A model generated the notes under the pieces. The model worked only from the letters and a program-made list of their open reading frames with translations, searched no databases and was not told the DNA's origin. Both the position numbers and the translations under genes were made by a program. From NCBI RefSeq assembly GCF_002837185.1, contig NZ_KZ477998.1:1-64000 (forward strand): a stretch of 64,000 nucleotides of DNA, given 5' to 3'. This DNA comes from Pseudomonas fluorescens (GTDB lineage Bacteria; Pseudomonadota; Gammaproteobacteria; Pseudomonadales; Pseudomonadaceae). Shown here one piece after another: positions 53,005-62,087 of the stretch (position 1 is the stretch's first letter; every line of letters begins with the position of its first letter).

Positions 53005-54519
53005 ATGCTTGAACACTACGTCAAAAAGATCCTCACCTCGCGCGTTTACGACGTTGCCGTAGAAACACCCTTGCAGACTGCCCGCCAGCTTTCCGAGCGG
53101 CTGGGCAATCAGATCTGGCTCAAGCGTGAAGACTTGCAGCCGGTGTTCTCGTTCAAGATTCGCGGCGCCTACAACAAACTCACCCAGCTCAGTGCCGAAG
53201 AGCGCGCACGTGGCGTGGTCACCGCCTCGGCGGGCAACCATGCCCAGGGCCTGGCCCTGGCGGCCAAGGTGCTGGGGGTCAAGGCGACTATCGTGATGCC
53301 CAAGACCACGCCGGAAATCAAGGTCGAAGGCGTGCGCTCCCGTGGCGGCAAAGTGGTATTGCACGGTGACTCCTTCCCGGAAGCGCTGGCCTACTCGCTC
53401 AAGCTGGTCGATGAAAAAGGCTACGTCTACATTCACCCCTACGATGATCCGCACACCATTGCCGGGCAGGGCACCGTGGCGATGGAAATCCTGCGCCAGC
53501 ACCCCGGGCCGCTGGATGCGATCTTCGTGCCGGTGGGCGGCGGCGGGCTGATCGCCGGTATTGCGGCGTACGTGAAATACCTGCGCCCGGAGATCAGGAT
53601 CATCGGCGTCGAGCCGGACGACTCCAACTGCCTGCAAGCGGCGATGGCAGCCGGTGAGCGCGTGGTGTTGCCGACCGTCGGCATTTTCGCCGATGGCGTG
53701 GCGGTGGCGCAGATCGGCCAGCACACCTTCGACATCTGCAAAGACTATGTGGATGAAGTGATTACCGTCAGCACCGATGAAATCTGTGCAGCGATCAAGG
53801 ACATCTACGACGACACCCGCTCCATCACCGAACCGGCAGGTGCATTGGGCGTGGCCGGGATCAAGAAGTACGTCGAGACCCGGGGCGTCAGCGGCCAGAC
53901 CTTCGTCGCCATCGATTCGGGCGCCAACGTCAACTTCGACCGCCTGCGCCATGTGGCCGAACGTGCCGAGCTGGGTGAAGGCCGCGAAGCCATCATCGCC
54001 GTGACCATCCCCGAGAAACCGGGCAGCTTCAAGGCGTTCTGCGAGGCGGTGGGCAAGCGCCAGATTACCGAGTTCAACTACCGCTATCACACCGGCAGCG
54101 AGGCGCACATCTTCGTCGGCGTGCAGACCCACCCGGAAAACGATCCGCGCAGGGCGTTGATCGCAAGCCTCACCGACCAGGGTTTCCCGGTGCTGGACCT
54201 GACCGAAAACGAATTGGCCAAGTTACACATTCGCCATATGGTGGGTGGGCATGCAGCCAAGGTCAGCGACGAGCTGGTGTTTCGCTTTGAGTTCCCGGAA
54301 CGGCCGGGGGCGTTGTTCAACTTTCTTAACAAACTGGGCGGGCGCTGGAACATCTCGATGTTCCACTATCGCAACCACGGCGCGGCCGATGGCCGTGTGG
54401 TCGCCGGGCTGCAAGTGCCGGCGGCCGAGCGCCACCTGGTGCCGGCGGCCCTGGCGCAAATCGGCTACCCGTACTGGGATGAAAGCGAAAACCCGGCCTA
54501 CCAGTTGTTCCTCGGTTGA
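53005..54519 (+). CDS. ilvA: Threonine ammonia-lyase, biosynthetic
   Basis: 504 residues. The PLP-dependent domain (about 1-320) has K51 in VFSFKIRGAYNK, the SAGNHAQG loop, and the phosphate-binding VGGGGLIAG. Two C-terminal ACT-like regulatory domains (about 330-504), such as IAVTIPEKPGSFKAFCEAVG, mediate isoleucine/valine feedback. It converts threonine to 2-oxobutanoate, the first isoleucine-specific step. ATG at 53005 (MLEHYVKKI); the frame is open from 52936 but not conserved. Confidence 0.95.
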   Translation: MLEHYVKKILTSRVYDVAVETPLQTARQLSERLGNQIWLKREDLQPVFSFKIRGAYNKLTQLSAEERARGVVTASAGNHAQGLALAAKVLGVKATIVMPKTTPEIKVEGVRSRGGKVVLHGDSFPEALAYSLKLVDEKGYVYIHPYDDPHTIAGQGTVAMEILRQHPGPLDAIFVPVGGGGLIAGIAAYVKYLRPEIRIIGVEPDDSNCLQAAMAAGERVVLPTVGIFADGVAVAQIGQHTFDICKDYVDEVITVSTDEICAAIKDIYDDTRSITEPAGALGVAGIKKYVETRGVSGQTFVAIDSGANVNFDRLRHVAERAELGEGREAIIAVTIPEKPGSFKAFCEAVGKRQITEFNYRYHTGSEAHIFVGVQTHPENDPRRALIASLTDQGFPVLDLTENELAKLHIRHMVGGHAAKVSDELVFRFEFPERPGALFNFLNKLGGRWNISMFHYRNHGAADGRVVAGLQVPAAERHLVPAALAQIGYPYWDESENPAYQLFLG

Positions 54520-54559
54520 GCGACTAAGCTGACTGAGCGGCCTTCAAGGAATCGAGACT

Positions 54560-54973
54560 ATGGAAACGCTGACCACCCTCAAGGTTATCCACATCGCCGC
54601 CACGGTGTTGCTGCTGCTCAGCGGCATCGGCCTGGCGGTACTGGCCTGGCGCAAGCGCAGCGCCGGCCCGACGGTGACGGTACAACGCCCGTGGGCGTTC
54701 GTGTGGCTGCTGATGGGCATTTGCCTGGTCAGCATGCCGTTCACCGGTTGGTGGCTGGTGCACCTGACCGGCTGGCCGCTGGGGCAAACCTGGATTCTGG
54801 GCTCCAGCATTCTCTACACCGTGGCGGCGCTGGCGTGGTTCTGGCTGGTGGCGCGGCTCAATCGGCTGCGTAAGGGCGAGGGTGGTAGCCTGAATTTCAC
54901 CCTGGTGCTGGCGGTGGTCAGCCTGGTGGGGTTTGTGGCGATTGCAGGGTTGATGGGGGCCAAGCCGGTTTAA
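54560..54973 (+). CDS. DUF2269-like integral membrane protein
   Basis: 137 residues, about four membrane segments. It starts METLTTLKVIHIAATVLLLL, resembling the DUF2269 family of predicted integral membrane proteins. A central LLMGICLVSMPFTGWWLVHLT is a clear transmembrane hairpin. Function unknown. It lies 40 nt after ilvA on the same strand and may be co-transcribed with it. GGAATCGAG precedes the ATG. Confidence 0.7.
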   Translation: METLTTLKVIHIAATVLLLLSGIGLAVLAWRKRSAGPTVTVQRPWAFVWLLMGICLVSMPFTGWWLVHLTGWPLGQTWILGSSILYTVAALAWFWLVARLNRLRKGEGGSLNFTLVLAVVSLVGFVAIAGLMGAKPV

Positions 54974-54995
54974 GGCTTGAGACCGCGTCGCCTGC

Positions 54996-55061
54996 ATCGG
55001 GGGCAAGCCCCCTCCCACCTTTGAAATGCGTTCCAAGTGTGGGAGAGGGCTTGCCCCCGAT
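54996..55061. repeat. REP pair in outward orientation, divergent arms
   Basis: An ATCGGGGGCAAGCCCC arm at 54996-55019 is followed by a TGTGGGAGAGGGC arm (one change) at 55038-55061. The order is the reverse of the usual doublets and the arms are 42 nt apart, like the pair at 11664-11719. Confidence 0.82.
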
Positions 55062-55068
55062 AGCTTTA

Positions 55069-55725
55069 TCAGCTGCGCAGCGTGATGACCGGCCAACCAC
55101 GCCGTTCAGCCTCAGCGCGAAGATTGGGATCCGGGTCCACCGCCACCGGGTGCGTCACCTGCTCCAGCAGCGGCAGGTCATTCATCGAGTCGCTATAGAA
55201 GTAGCTGTCCTCCAGGCTATACCCGGTCTCCTCCAGCCAACGATTCAAACGCGTCACCTTGCCCTCGCGAAAGCACGGCACATCGGTGCTGCGTCCGGTG
55301 TAGCGGCCATTTTCCATCTCGCATTCGGTGGCGATCAGGGTGTCAACGCCCAGGCGTGCGGCAATCGGCGCGGTGACGAAACGGTTGGTGGCGGTGATGA
55401 TCACCAGCTTGTCGCCGGCGGCGCGGTGTTTGGCCAGCAGTTCCATGGCCTTGGGCAACATGATCGGCTCGATGCAGTCGCGCATATAGTCGCTGTGCCA
55501 TTCGTCCAACTGAGCCATCTCGGTGCGGCCGAGGATTTCCAGGCAGAAGTTCAGGTAAGCAGCGTTGTCCAGCCTGCCGGCCAGGTAGTCCTGGTAGAAC
55601 GCGTCGTTGCGGGCCTTGTAGGCCACCGGGTCGAGGATCTTGCGTTCACACAGATAATCGCCCCAGGCGTGGTCGCTGTCACCGCCGATCAGGGTGTTGT
55701 CCAAGTCGAATAAAGCCAGGCGCAT
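55069..55725 (-). CDS. HAD-IB family phosphatase
   Basis: 218 residues with the HAD motifs: [13 protein letters not shown] (nucleophile Asp), [10 protein letters not shown] (motif II), the lysine of [10 protein letters not shown] (motif III) and [12 protein letters not shown] (motif IV). The IB subclass includes phosphoserine phosphatase-like enzymes. P. aeruginosa PA0335, its apparent orthologue by context, has been linked to histidinol-phosphate dephosphorylation, but I cannot confirm that here. It is divergent from rppH with 143 nt between starts. Confidence 0.88.
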   Translation of the reverse strand: MRLALFDLDNTLIGGDSDHAWGDYLCERKILDPVAYKARNDAFYQDYLAGRLDNAAYLNFCLEILGRTEMAQLDEWHSDYMRDCIEPIMLPKAMELLAKHRAAGDKLVIITATNRFVTAPIAARLGVDTLIATECEMENGRYTGRSTDVPCFREGKVTRLNRWLEETGYSLEDSYFYSDSMNDLPLLEQVTHPVAVDPDPNLRAEAERRGWPVITLRS

Positions 55726-55868
55726 TGCAGTTACTCGCTGAAAAGTCTGTAAAAAGGCGTCCAGAATACGGTCTTTTCACAAGAGTGCACATAAGGTAAG
55801 AAGCCTCGTTGCCGCTGGAGGAAGCTTTGTGGAACAATGCGGTGATATGCGTTTGCGAGGTTGTTGCC

Positions 55869-56348
55869 GTGATCGACCCCGATGGTTTCCGTCCTAATGT
55901 CGGGATTATTCTCACGAATGATGCCGGACAGGTGCTATGGGCTCGCCGAATCAACCAAGATGCCTGGCAGTTTCCTCAAGGTGGGATCAACCCCGACGAA
56001 ACCCCTGAAGACGCCTTGTACCGTGAGTTGAACGAAGAAGTCGGCCTTGAGCGCGAAGATGTGCAAATTCTGGCCTGTACCCGCGGCTGGTTGCGCTATC
56101 GTTTGCCGCAACGCCTGGTGCGTACCCACAGCCAACCGCTGTGTATCGGCCAGAAGCAGAAATGGTTTCTCCTGCGCCTGATCTCCAATGAGCAGCGGGT
56201 GCGGATGGATTTGACCGGTAAACCGGAGTTCGATGGCTGGCGCTGGGTCAGTTATTGGTACCCGCTGGGCCAGGTGGTGACATTCAAGCGCGAGGTTTAT
56301 CGTCGCGCTCTCAAAGAGCTTGCCCCGCGCCTTTTATCGCGCGACTGA
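55869..56348 (+). CDS. rppH: RNA pyrophosphohydrolase
   Basis: 159 residues. The Nudix box is at 38-60 ([20 protein letters not shown]), with the surrounding WQFPQGG. RppH removes pyrophosphate from the 5' end of mRNAs to start decay. It uses a GTG start at 55869 ([15 protein letters not shown]), with GAGG 8 nt upstream; the frame is open from 55809, but those residues are not part of the family. ptsP follows 22 nt later, as in other pseudomonads. Confidence 0.94.
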   Translation: MIDPDGFRPNVGIILTNDAGQVLWARRINQDAWQFPQGGINPDETPEDALYRELNEEVGLEREDVQILACTRGWLRYRLPQRLVRTHSQPLCIGQKQKWFLLRLISNEQRVRMDLTGKPEFDGWRWVSYWYPLGQVVTFKREVYRRALKELAPRLLSRD

Positions 56349-56370
56349 CGACGGAGTTCGACCCCGAGCC

Positions 56371-58650
56371 ATGCTCAATACGCTGCGCAAGATCGTCCAG
56401 GAAGTTAACTCCGCCAAGGATCTCAAGGCGGCGTTGGGGATTATTGTGTTGCGCGTCAAGGAAGCCATGGGCAGCCAGGTCTGCTCGGTTTACCTGCTGG
56501 ACCCCGAGACCAACCGTTTTGTGCTGATGGCCACGGAGGGCTTGAACAAGCGCTCCATCGGCAAAGTCAGCATGGCGCCCAATGAAGGTCTGGTGGGCCT
56601 GGTAGGGACGCGTGAAGAACCCCTGAACCTTGAAAATGCGGCCGATCACCCGCGTTATCGCTACTTTGCCGAAACCGGCGAAGAACGCTACGCCTCGTTC
56701 CTCGGCGCACCGATCATTCACCACCGCCGCGTCGTCGGCGTGCTGGTCATCCAACAGAAAGAACGCCGTCAGTTCGACGAAGGTGAAGAAGCCTTCCTGG
56801 TGACCATGAGCGCGCAGCTCGCCGGGGTTATCGCCCACGCCGAAGCCACCGGCTCGATTCGCGGCCTGGGGCGCCAGGGCAAGGGCATCCAGGAAGCCAA
56901 GTTCGTCGGCGTGCCGGGTTCGCCGGGGGCCGCCGTGGGTACCGCCGTGGTCATGCTGCCACCGGCCGACCTCGACGTGGTGCCGGACAAGACCGTCGAT
57001 GACATCGACGCTGAAATCAAACTGTTCAAGACCGCCCTGGAAGGCGTGCGCGCCGACATGCGCAACCTGTCGACCAAGCTGGCGACCCAGTTGCGCCCCG
57101 AAGAGCGTGCGCTGTTCGATGTCTACCAGATGATGCTGGACGACGCGTCCCTGGGTAATGAAGTCAAGACCGTGATCAAGACCGGCCAGTGGGCCCAGGG
57201 CGCACTGCGCCAGGTGGTCACCGATCACGTCAACCGTTTCGAAATGATGGACGACGCCTACCTGCGCGAACGGGCCTCGGATGTCCGTGACCTGGGTCGC
57301 CGTCTGCTCGCCTACCTGCAGGAAGACCGCACCACCAACCTGGTCTACCCCGACAACACCATCCTGATCAGCGAAGAACTGACCGCCACCATGCTCGGCG
57401 AAGTGCCTGAGGGCAAACTGGTGGGCCTGGTCTCGGTATTGGGTTCGGGTAACTCCCACGTGGCCATCCTGGCCCGTGCCATGGGCATCCCGACGGTGAT
57501 GGGCCTGGTGGACCTGCCGTATTCCAAGGTGGATGGTATCGACATGATCGTCGATGGCCATCGCGGCGAAGTCTTCACCAACCCCAGCGAATTGCTGCGC
57601 AAGCAATACGCCGAAGTGGTCGAGGAAGAGAAACAACTGGCGCTGGGCCTGGACTCATTGCGCGAACTGCCGTGCGTGACCATCGACGGCCACCGCGTGC
57701 CGCTGCTGGTCAATACCGGCCTGCTGGCCGATGTGGCCCGTGCGCAACAGCGCGGCGCGGAGGGGGTCGGGCTGTACCGCACCGAAGTGCCGTTCATGAT
57801 CAACCAGCGTTTCCCGAGTGAGAAGGAGCAGCTGGCGATTTATCGCGAGCAACTGCAAGCCTTCCACCCGTTGCCGGTGACCATGCGCAGCCTGGATATC
57901 GGCGGCGACAAGTCACTGTCGTATTTCCCGATCAAGGAAGACAACCCCTTCCTCGGCTGGCGCGGTATTCGCGTCACCCTCGACCACCCTGAAATCTTTT
58001 TGGTGCAGACCCGCGCCATGCTCAAGGCCAGCGAAGGCCTGAACAACCTGCGTATCCTGCTGCCGATGATCTCCGGCACCCACGAGCTGGAAGAAGCCCT
58101 GCACCTGATCCACCGCGCCTGGGGTGAAGTGCGCGACGAAGGCGCCGACGTGCCGATGCCGCCGATTGGCGTGATGATCGAAATTCCGGCGGCGGTGTAC
58201 CAGGCCAAGGAACTGGCGCGGCAGGTGGACTTCCTGTCCGTCGGCTCCAACGACCTGACCCAGTACCTGCTGGCCGTGGACCGCAACAACCCACGGGTCG
58301 CCGATCTTTACGACTACCTGCACCCGGCCGTGCTGCAAGCGCTGCAACACGTCGTGCGCGACGCCCATGCCGAAGGCAAGCCGGTGAGTATCTGCGGGGA
58401 AATGGCCGGCGACCCGGCGGCGGCGGTGCTGTTGATGGCGATGGGCTTTGACAGCCTGTCGATGAACGCCACCAACTTGCCGAAAGTGAAGTGGATGCTG
58501 CGCCAGGTTGAATTGAGCATGGCCAAGGATTTGCTGGCCGAGCTGATGACCATCGACAACCCGCAGGTTATCCACAGCTCGCTGCAATTGGCGCTGAAGA
58601 ATCTGGGGCTGACGCGGATGATCAATCCGGCTTCTGCGAAAACCCTCTAA
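56371..58650 (+). CDS. ptsP: Phosphoenolpyruvate-protein phosphotransferase PtsP (EI-Ntr)
   Basis: 759 residues. The N-terminal GAF domain (about 1-165) has SVYLLDPETNRFVLMATEGL. The PTS EI core includes the phosphohistidine site SHVAILARAMGIP (around residue 355) and the PEP-binding barrel with SNDLTQYLLAVDRN and the C-terminal catalytic SICGEMAGD. It starts the nitrogen-PTS relay to PtsO (NPr) and PtsN. ATG at 56371. It is co-directional with rppH and probably in one transcript. Confidence 0.95.
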   Translation: MLNTLRKIVQEVNSAKDLKAALGIIVLRVKEAMGSQVCSVYLLDPETNRFVLMATEGLNKRSIGKVSMAPNEGLVGLVGTREEPLNLENAADHPRYRYFAETGEERYASFLGAPIIHHRRVVGVLVIQQKERRQFDEGEEAFLVTMSAQLAGVIAHAEATGSIRGLGRQGKGIQEAKFVGVPGSPGAAVGTAVVMLPPADLDVVPDKTVDDIDAEIKLFKTALEGVRADMRNLSTKLATQLRPEERALFDVYQMMLDDASLGNEVKTVIKTGQWAQGALRQVVTDHVNRFEMMDDAYLRERASDVRDLGRRLLAYLQEDRTTNLVYPDNTILISEELTATMLGEVPEGKLVGLVSVLGSGNSHVAILARAMGIPTVMGLVDLPYSKVDGIDMIVDGHRGEVFTNPSELLRKQYAEVVEEEKQLALGLDSLRELPCVTIDGHRVPLLVNTGLLADVARAQQRGAEGVGLYRTEVPFMINQRFPSEKEQLAIYREQLQAFHPLPVTMRSLDIGGDKSLSYFPIKEDNPFLGWRGIRVTLDHPEIFLVQTRAMLKASEGLNNLRILLPMISGTHELEEALHLIHRAWGEVRDEGADVPMPPIGVMIEIPAAVYQAKELARQVDFLSVGSNDLTQYLLAVDRNNPRVADLYDYLHPAVLQALQHVVRDAHAEGKPVSICGEMAGDPAAAVLLMAMGFDSLSMNATNLPKVKWMLRQVELSMAKDLLAELMTIDNPQVIHSSLQLALKNLGLTRMINPASAKTL

Positions 58651-58669
58651 AGCCTGGCGCAAAGCAAAA

Positions 58670-58758
58670 TGTGCGAGGGGACTTGCCCCCGATAGCAGTG
58701 TGTCAGTCAGAGTATCTGGTACTGGTACACCGCAATCGGGGGCAAGCCCCCTCCCACA
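58670..58758. repeat. REP doublet (REPIN), 89 bp
   Basis: Arms start at 58670 (with two changes, TGTGCGAGGGGACTTGCCCC) and 58735, between ptsP and the convergent NRDE gene. Confidence 0.87.
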
Positions 58759-58775
58759 TTTGATTTTCAGTGTGT

Positions 58776-59522
58776 TCAGACATTGAGTTCGACCTCGCCC
58801 AAGCGGCCTCCCTGCGGCCCGAAACTGCGCTCCACCATCCGCCGCGTGCCGTCGGCATTCACAATCAGCGCCGTGCTCGCCCGTGTTCCGTAGCTGGGGC
58901 TGGCGATAAACACACTCGACAACAGGCTCTCCGTCGCCAGGCCGACGCCGGTATCCGGCAGCTCGGCGAACGGTGCGGTCTGCGGGTCGCTCAAAATCCC
59001 CAGTAACGCCTGCGGCTGCGGATTGTCGAGGATGTCTGCGAGTGCCGCCCTGGCCTTGAGCAACTTCGGCCAGGGCGTATCCAGCCCGGCATTGGACAAG
59101 CCGTACACGCCGGCCTTCAACCGCGTCGGCTCGGTCTCGTTGGCGTTGTAATGCCACAACTCATCCGGCGTTCCCACCAGCAGGTTGAACCCGGCGTATT
59201 CGATCGAACGTCCGTTAACATCCGCCAGATAATCGTCAATCGGCAGCGAACCGCTGAGAAAGCGGGCCGCCAGCTCGCCGCGGGACTTGCGCGACGGTGG
59301 CTGGTGCGGGTCGCGGATATTGGTCAGCGCGGCAAAGCGCCCATCGGCGTTAACCCCCAGCCAGGTGCCGCCCGCTTCCTGGTCGCGGCCGGCGTAGACC
59401 CGGGGCTCATCCGGCCATTGCGCCAGCGGCAGGCTGGGCCGGGCGTAGAACTCATCGCGGTTGGCCGCAACGATCAGCGGCTGGGCGTGGCCCGGCCGCC
59501 AGGCAAAGACAATCAGGCACAT
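58776..59522 (-). CDS. NRDE family protein (TANGO2-like)
   Basis: 248 residues starting MCLIVFAWRPGHAQPLIVAANRDEF, with the invariant Cys2 and the NRDE motif that name the family. Further conserved GGTWLGVNADGRFAALTNIR follows. Function is uncertain; TANGO2 homologues are proposed to act in heme or acyl-CoA handling. It is divergent from lgt with 216 nt between starts. Confidence 0.87.
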   Translation of the reverse strand: MCLIVFAWRPGHAQPLIVAANRDEFYARPSLPLAQWPDEPRVYAGRDQEAGGTWLGVNADGRFAALTNIRDPHQPPSRKSRGELAARFLSGSLPIDDYLADVNGRSIEYAGFNLLVGTPDELWHYNANETEPTRLKAGVYGLSNAGLDTPWPKLLKARAALADILDNPQPQALLGILSDPQTAPFAELPDTGVGLATESLLSSVFIASPSYGTRASTALIVNADGTRRMVERSFGPQGGRLGEVELNV

Positions 59523-59738
59523 CGGGCGATCCCTTGTGTGTTTTTTCTCACTCTACCCACACAACGGCCAGCGTTCCATCGCAACGAAGTTGGGCCGCGC
59601 ACCTTCCATCCGTTAACATGCCGGGCCGTTGGGTGTGTATGTGAACTTCTTAATTTGATCTCGCAGCTGTAACGCAGGCTTAATCGCGCATCGGCATGGT
59701 CCGATGCGTCATGACTAAATGTTTAACGAGGAGTCGCA

Positions 59739-60551
59739 ATGCTGCCTTACCCGCAGATCGATCCGGTGGCCCTGGCCATCGGTCCGCTGAAAATCCACTG
59801 GTACGGGTTGATGTACCTGATCGGCATCGGCGGTGCCTGGTTGCTGGCTTCCCGGCGCTTGAACCGTTTCGACCCGACCTGGACCAAGGAGAAACTCTCC
59901 GACATGGTGTTCTGGATGTCGATGGGGGTGATCGTCGGCGGACGCCTGGGGTATGTGCTGTTTTACGATTTATCGGCGTATATCGCCAACCCGACGCTGA
60001 TCTTCGAAGTGTGGAAGGGCGGCATGGCGTTCCATGGCGGCTTTGTCGGCGTGATGATCGCCGCCTGGTGGTTCGGCCGGCGCAATGGCAAGTCGTTCTT
60101 CCAGTTGATGGACTTCGTCGCACCGTTCGTCCCCATCGGCCTGGGCGCCGGGCGCATCGGTAACTTCATCAACGCCGAGCTGTGGGGCAAGCCCACCGAC
60201 GTGCCGTGGGCCATGGTGTTCCCGCCGTTCAGCGACCCGGCGCAACTGCCGCGCCATCCGTCGCAGCTGTACCAATTCGCCCTGGAAGGTGTGGCATTGT
60301 TCCTCATCCTCTACCTGTTCTCGCGCAAACCACGCCCAACCATGGCGGTGTCCGGGATGTTCGCGCTGTTCTACGGGATCTTCCGCTTCATCGTCGAGTT
60401 CGTGCGGGTCCCGGACGCGCAGTTGGGCTACCTGGCGTGGGGCTGGCTGACCATGGGCCAGGTCCTCAGTATTCCGATGATCCTGGCGGGCCTGGGCCTG
60501 TTGTGGTGGGCGTACAACCGTCCGCAACCGCTGAAGAACGCCGCGCTTTAA
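59739..60551 (+). CDS. lgt: Phosphatidylglycerol--prolipoprotein diacylglyceryl transferase
   Basis: 270 residues, about seven membrane segments. The family signature [17 protein letters not shown] is intact, together with the catalytic His-Gly motif in [11 protein letters not shown]. It attaches diacylglycerol to the lipobox cysteine of prolipoproteins. It is preceded by CGAGGAGTCGCA. thyA follows 51 nt later, as in many proteobacteria. Confidence 0.96.
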   Translation: MLPYPQIDPVALAIGPLKIHWYGLMYLIGIGGAWLLASRRLNRFDPTWTKEKLSDMVFWMSMGVIVGGRLGYVLFYDLSAYIANPTLIFEVWKGGMAFHGGFVGVMIAAWWFGRRNGKSFFQLMDFVAPFVPIGLGAGRIGNFINAELWGKPTDVPWAMVFPPFSDPAQLPRHPSQLYQFALEGVALFLILYLFSRKPRPTMAVSGMFALFYGIFRFIVEFVRVPDAQLGYLAWGWLTMGQVLSIPMILAGLGLLWWAYNRPQPLKNAAL

Positions 60552-60602
60552 ATTCGAATGCCAGGACCAGGAGGTCCTGGCTTCAACGATACGGGTAATT
60601 AC

Positions 60603-61436
60603 ATGAAGCAATACCTCGAACTCCTGCACGACGTCGTGACCAATGGCCTGACCAAGGGCGATCGTACCGGCACCGGCACCCGGGCCGTGTTCGCCCGCCA
60701 GTATCGGCACAACCTGGCCGACGGCTTCCCGCTGCTGACCACCAAGAAACTGCACTTCAAAAGCATCGCCAACGAGCTGATCTGGATGTTGAGCGGCAAC
60801 ACCAATATCAAGTGGCTTAACGAAAACGGCGTGCGCATCTGGGATGAATGGGCCACCGAAGACGGCGACCTGGGCCCGGTGTACGGCGAGCAGTGGACCG
60901 CCTGGCCCACCAAGGACGGCGGCACGATCAACCAGATCGACTACATGGTTCACACGCTCAAGACCAACCCCAACAGCCGCCGCATCCTGTTCCATGGCTG
61001 GAACGTCGAATACCTGCCGGACGAAACCAAGAGCCCCCAGGAAAACGCGCGCAACGGCAAGCAAGCGCTGCCGCCGTGTCACCTGCTGTACCAGGCGTTC
61101 GTGCACGACGGCCATCTGTCGATGCAGTTGTACATCCGCAGCTCCGATGTGTTTCTCGGCCTGCCCTACAACACCGCCGCGCTGGCGTTGCTCACCCATA
61201 TGCTGGCGCAGCAGTGCGACCTGATCCCCCACGAGATCATCGTCACCACTGGCGATACCCACGCCTACAGCAACCACATGGAACAGATCCGGACCCAGCT
61301 GGCGCGCACGCCGAAAAAGCTGCCGGAACTGGTGATCAAGCGTAAGCCTGAGTCGATTTACGACTACCGGTTCGAAGACTTCGAAATCGTCGGCTATGAC
61401 GCCGACCCGAGCATCAAGGCTGAAGTCGCGATCTGA
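60603..61436 (+). CDS. thyA: Thymidylate synthase
   Basis: 277 residues. The catalytic cysteine lies in [10 protein letters not shown]; dUMP-binding [12 protein letters not shown] and the folate-binding GDTHAYSNH are present. It methylates dUMP to dTMP with methylene-tetrahydrofolate. ATG at 60603 ([11 protein letters not shown]); the frame is open from 60558. It probably shares a transcript with lgt. Confidence 0.96.
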   Translation: MKQYLELLHDVVTNGLTKGDRTGTGTRAVFARQYRHNLADGFPLLTTKKLHFKSIANELIWMLSGNTNIKWLNENGVRIWDEWATEDGDLGPVYGEQWTAWPTKDGGTINQIDYMVHTLKTNPNSRRILFHGWNVEYLPDETKSPQENARNGKQALPPCHLLYQAFVHDGHLSMQLYIRSSDVFLGLPYNTAALALLTHMLAQQCDLIPHEIIVTTGDTHAYSNHMEQIRTQLARTPKKLPELVIKRKPESIYDYRFEDFEIVGYDADPSIKAEVAI

Positions 61437-61455
61437 AGCCTGTCTCGGTCAAAAA

Positions 61456-61544
61456 TGTGGGAGGGGGCTTGCCCCCGATTACGGTGTGTCAGTACCCAAT
61501 ATTCTGACTGGCACACTGCTATCGGGGGCAAGCCCCCTCCCACA
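61456..61544. repeat. REP doublet (REPIN), 89 bp
   Basis: Perfect arms start at 61456 and 61521, between the convergent thyA and cadR genes. Confidence 0.9.
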
Positions 61545-61561
61545 GTTGATTTGTGTTCACT

Positions 61562-62002
61562 CTAATGGCCGTGGCTTCTGCCCACGTGCGAGGGCTCGGC
61601 CTCGCTGGCGGCAATCGCGCCGCTGACTTCCAACTGCTGCAGGATTCCACACGGCTCCCCACCCCCGCAGCGCTGGCGCAAGTCCAGCAATTGCTCCTGC
61701 AACGCCAGCAGCCCATCGATCCGCGCTTTCACATGGTGGATGTGCTCATCAATCAACGCGTTCACGCTTTCACATTGGTCCTGAGGGCTGTCGCGCAGGC
61801 TGAGCAGGCTGCGGATTTCTTCCAGTGTCATGTCCAGGCTGCGGCAGTTGCGGATAAAGATCAGCCGCTCGGTATGCGCCTGGGTGTACACGCGGTAGTT
61901 GCCGTCCGTGCGCGCGGGGGGTGGCAGCAGGCCTTCCTTCTCGTAATAACGGATGGTTTCCACCGGGCAGTCGGTCAGTTTGGCCAGTTCACCGATCTTC
62001 AT
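61562..62002 (-). CDS. cadR: MerR family Cd(II)/Pb(II)-responsive regulator
   Basis: 146 residues. The MerR HTH (MKIGELAKLTDCPVETIRYYE) is followed by a long dimerisation helix. The metal site matches CadR cysteines C77 (PQDQCESVN), C112 and C118 (RQRCGGGEPCGI), and a short His-rich tail (HVGRSHGH) ends the protein. It activates cadA by twisting a promoter with a long spacer. The start is at 62002; the frame is open to 62116 but not conserved. It is divergent from cadA across the operator at 62026-62056. Confidence 0.93.
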   Translation of the reverse strand: MKIGELAKLTDCPVETIRYYEKEGLLPPPARTDGNYRVYTQAHTERLIFIRNCRSLDMTLEEIRSLLSLRDSPQDQCESVNALIDEHIHHVKARIDGLLALQEQLLDLRQRCGGGEPCGILQQLEVSGAIAASEAEPSHVGRSHGH

Positions 62003-62025
62003 CGCAGCAATCTCCAAATGGGTGC

Positions 62026-62056
62026 TTGACCCTATAGTGGCTACAGGGTCTTTACT
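62026..62056 (+). promoter_or_regulatory. CadR-type operator and cadA promoter
   Basis: TTGACC (62026-62031) and TTTACT (62051-62056) are -35/-10 candidates with a 19-nt spacer, the overlong spacing typical of MerR-family promoters. Between them lies the dyad ACCCTATAGTGGCTACAGGG (62029-62049), the classic CadR-type palindrome. Confidence 0.85.
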
Positions 62057-62087
62057 TGGCAACAGGCACCTTTCCGGACGCGACACC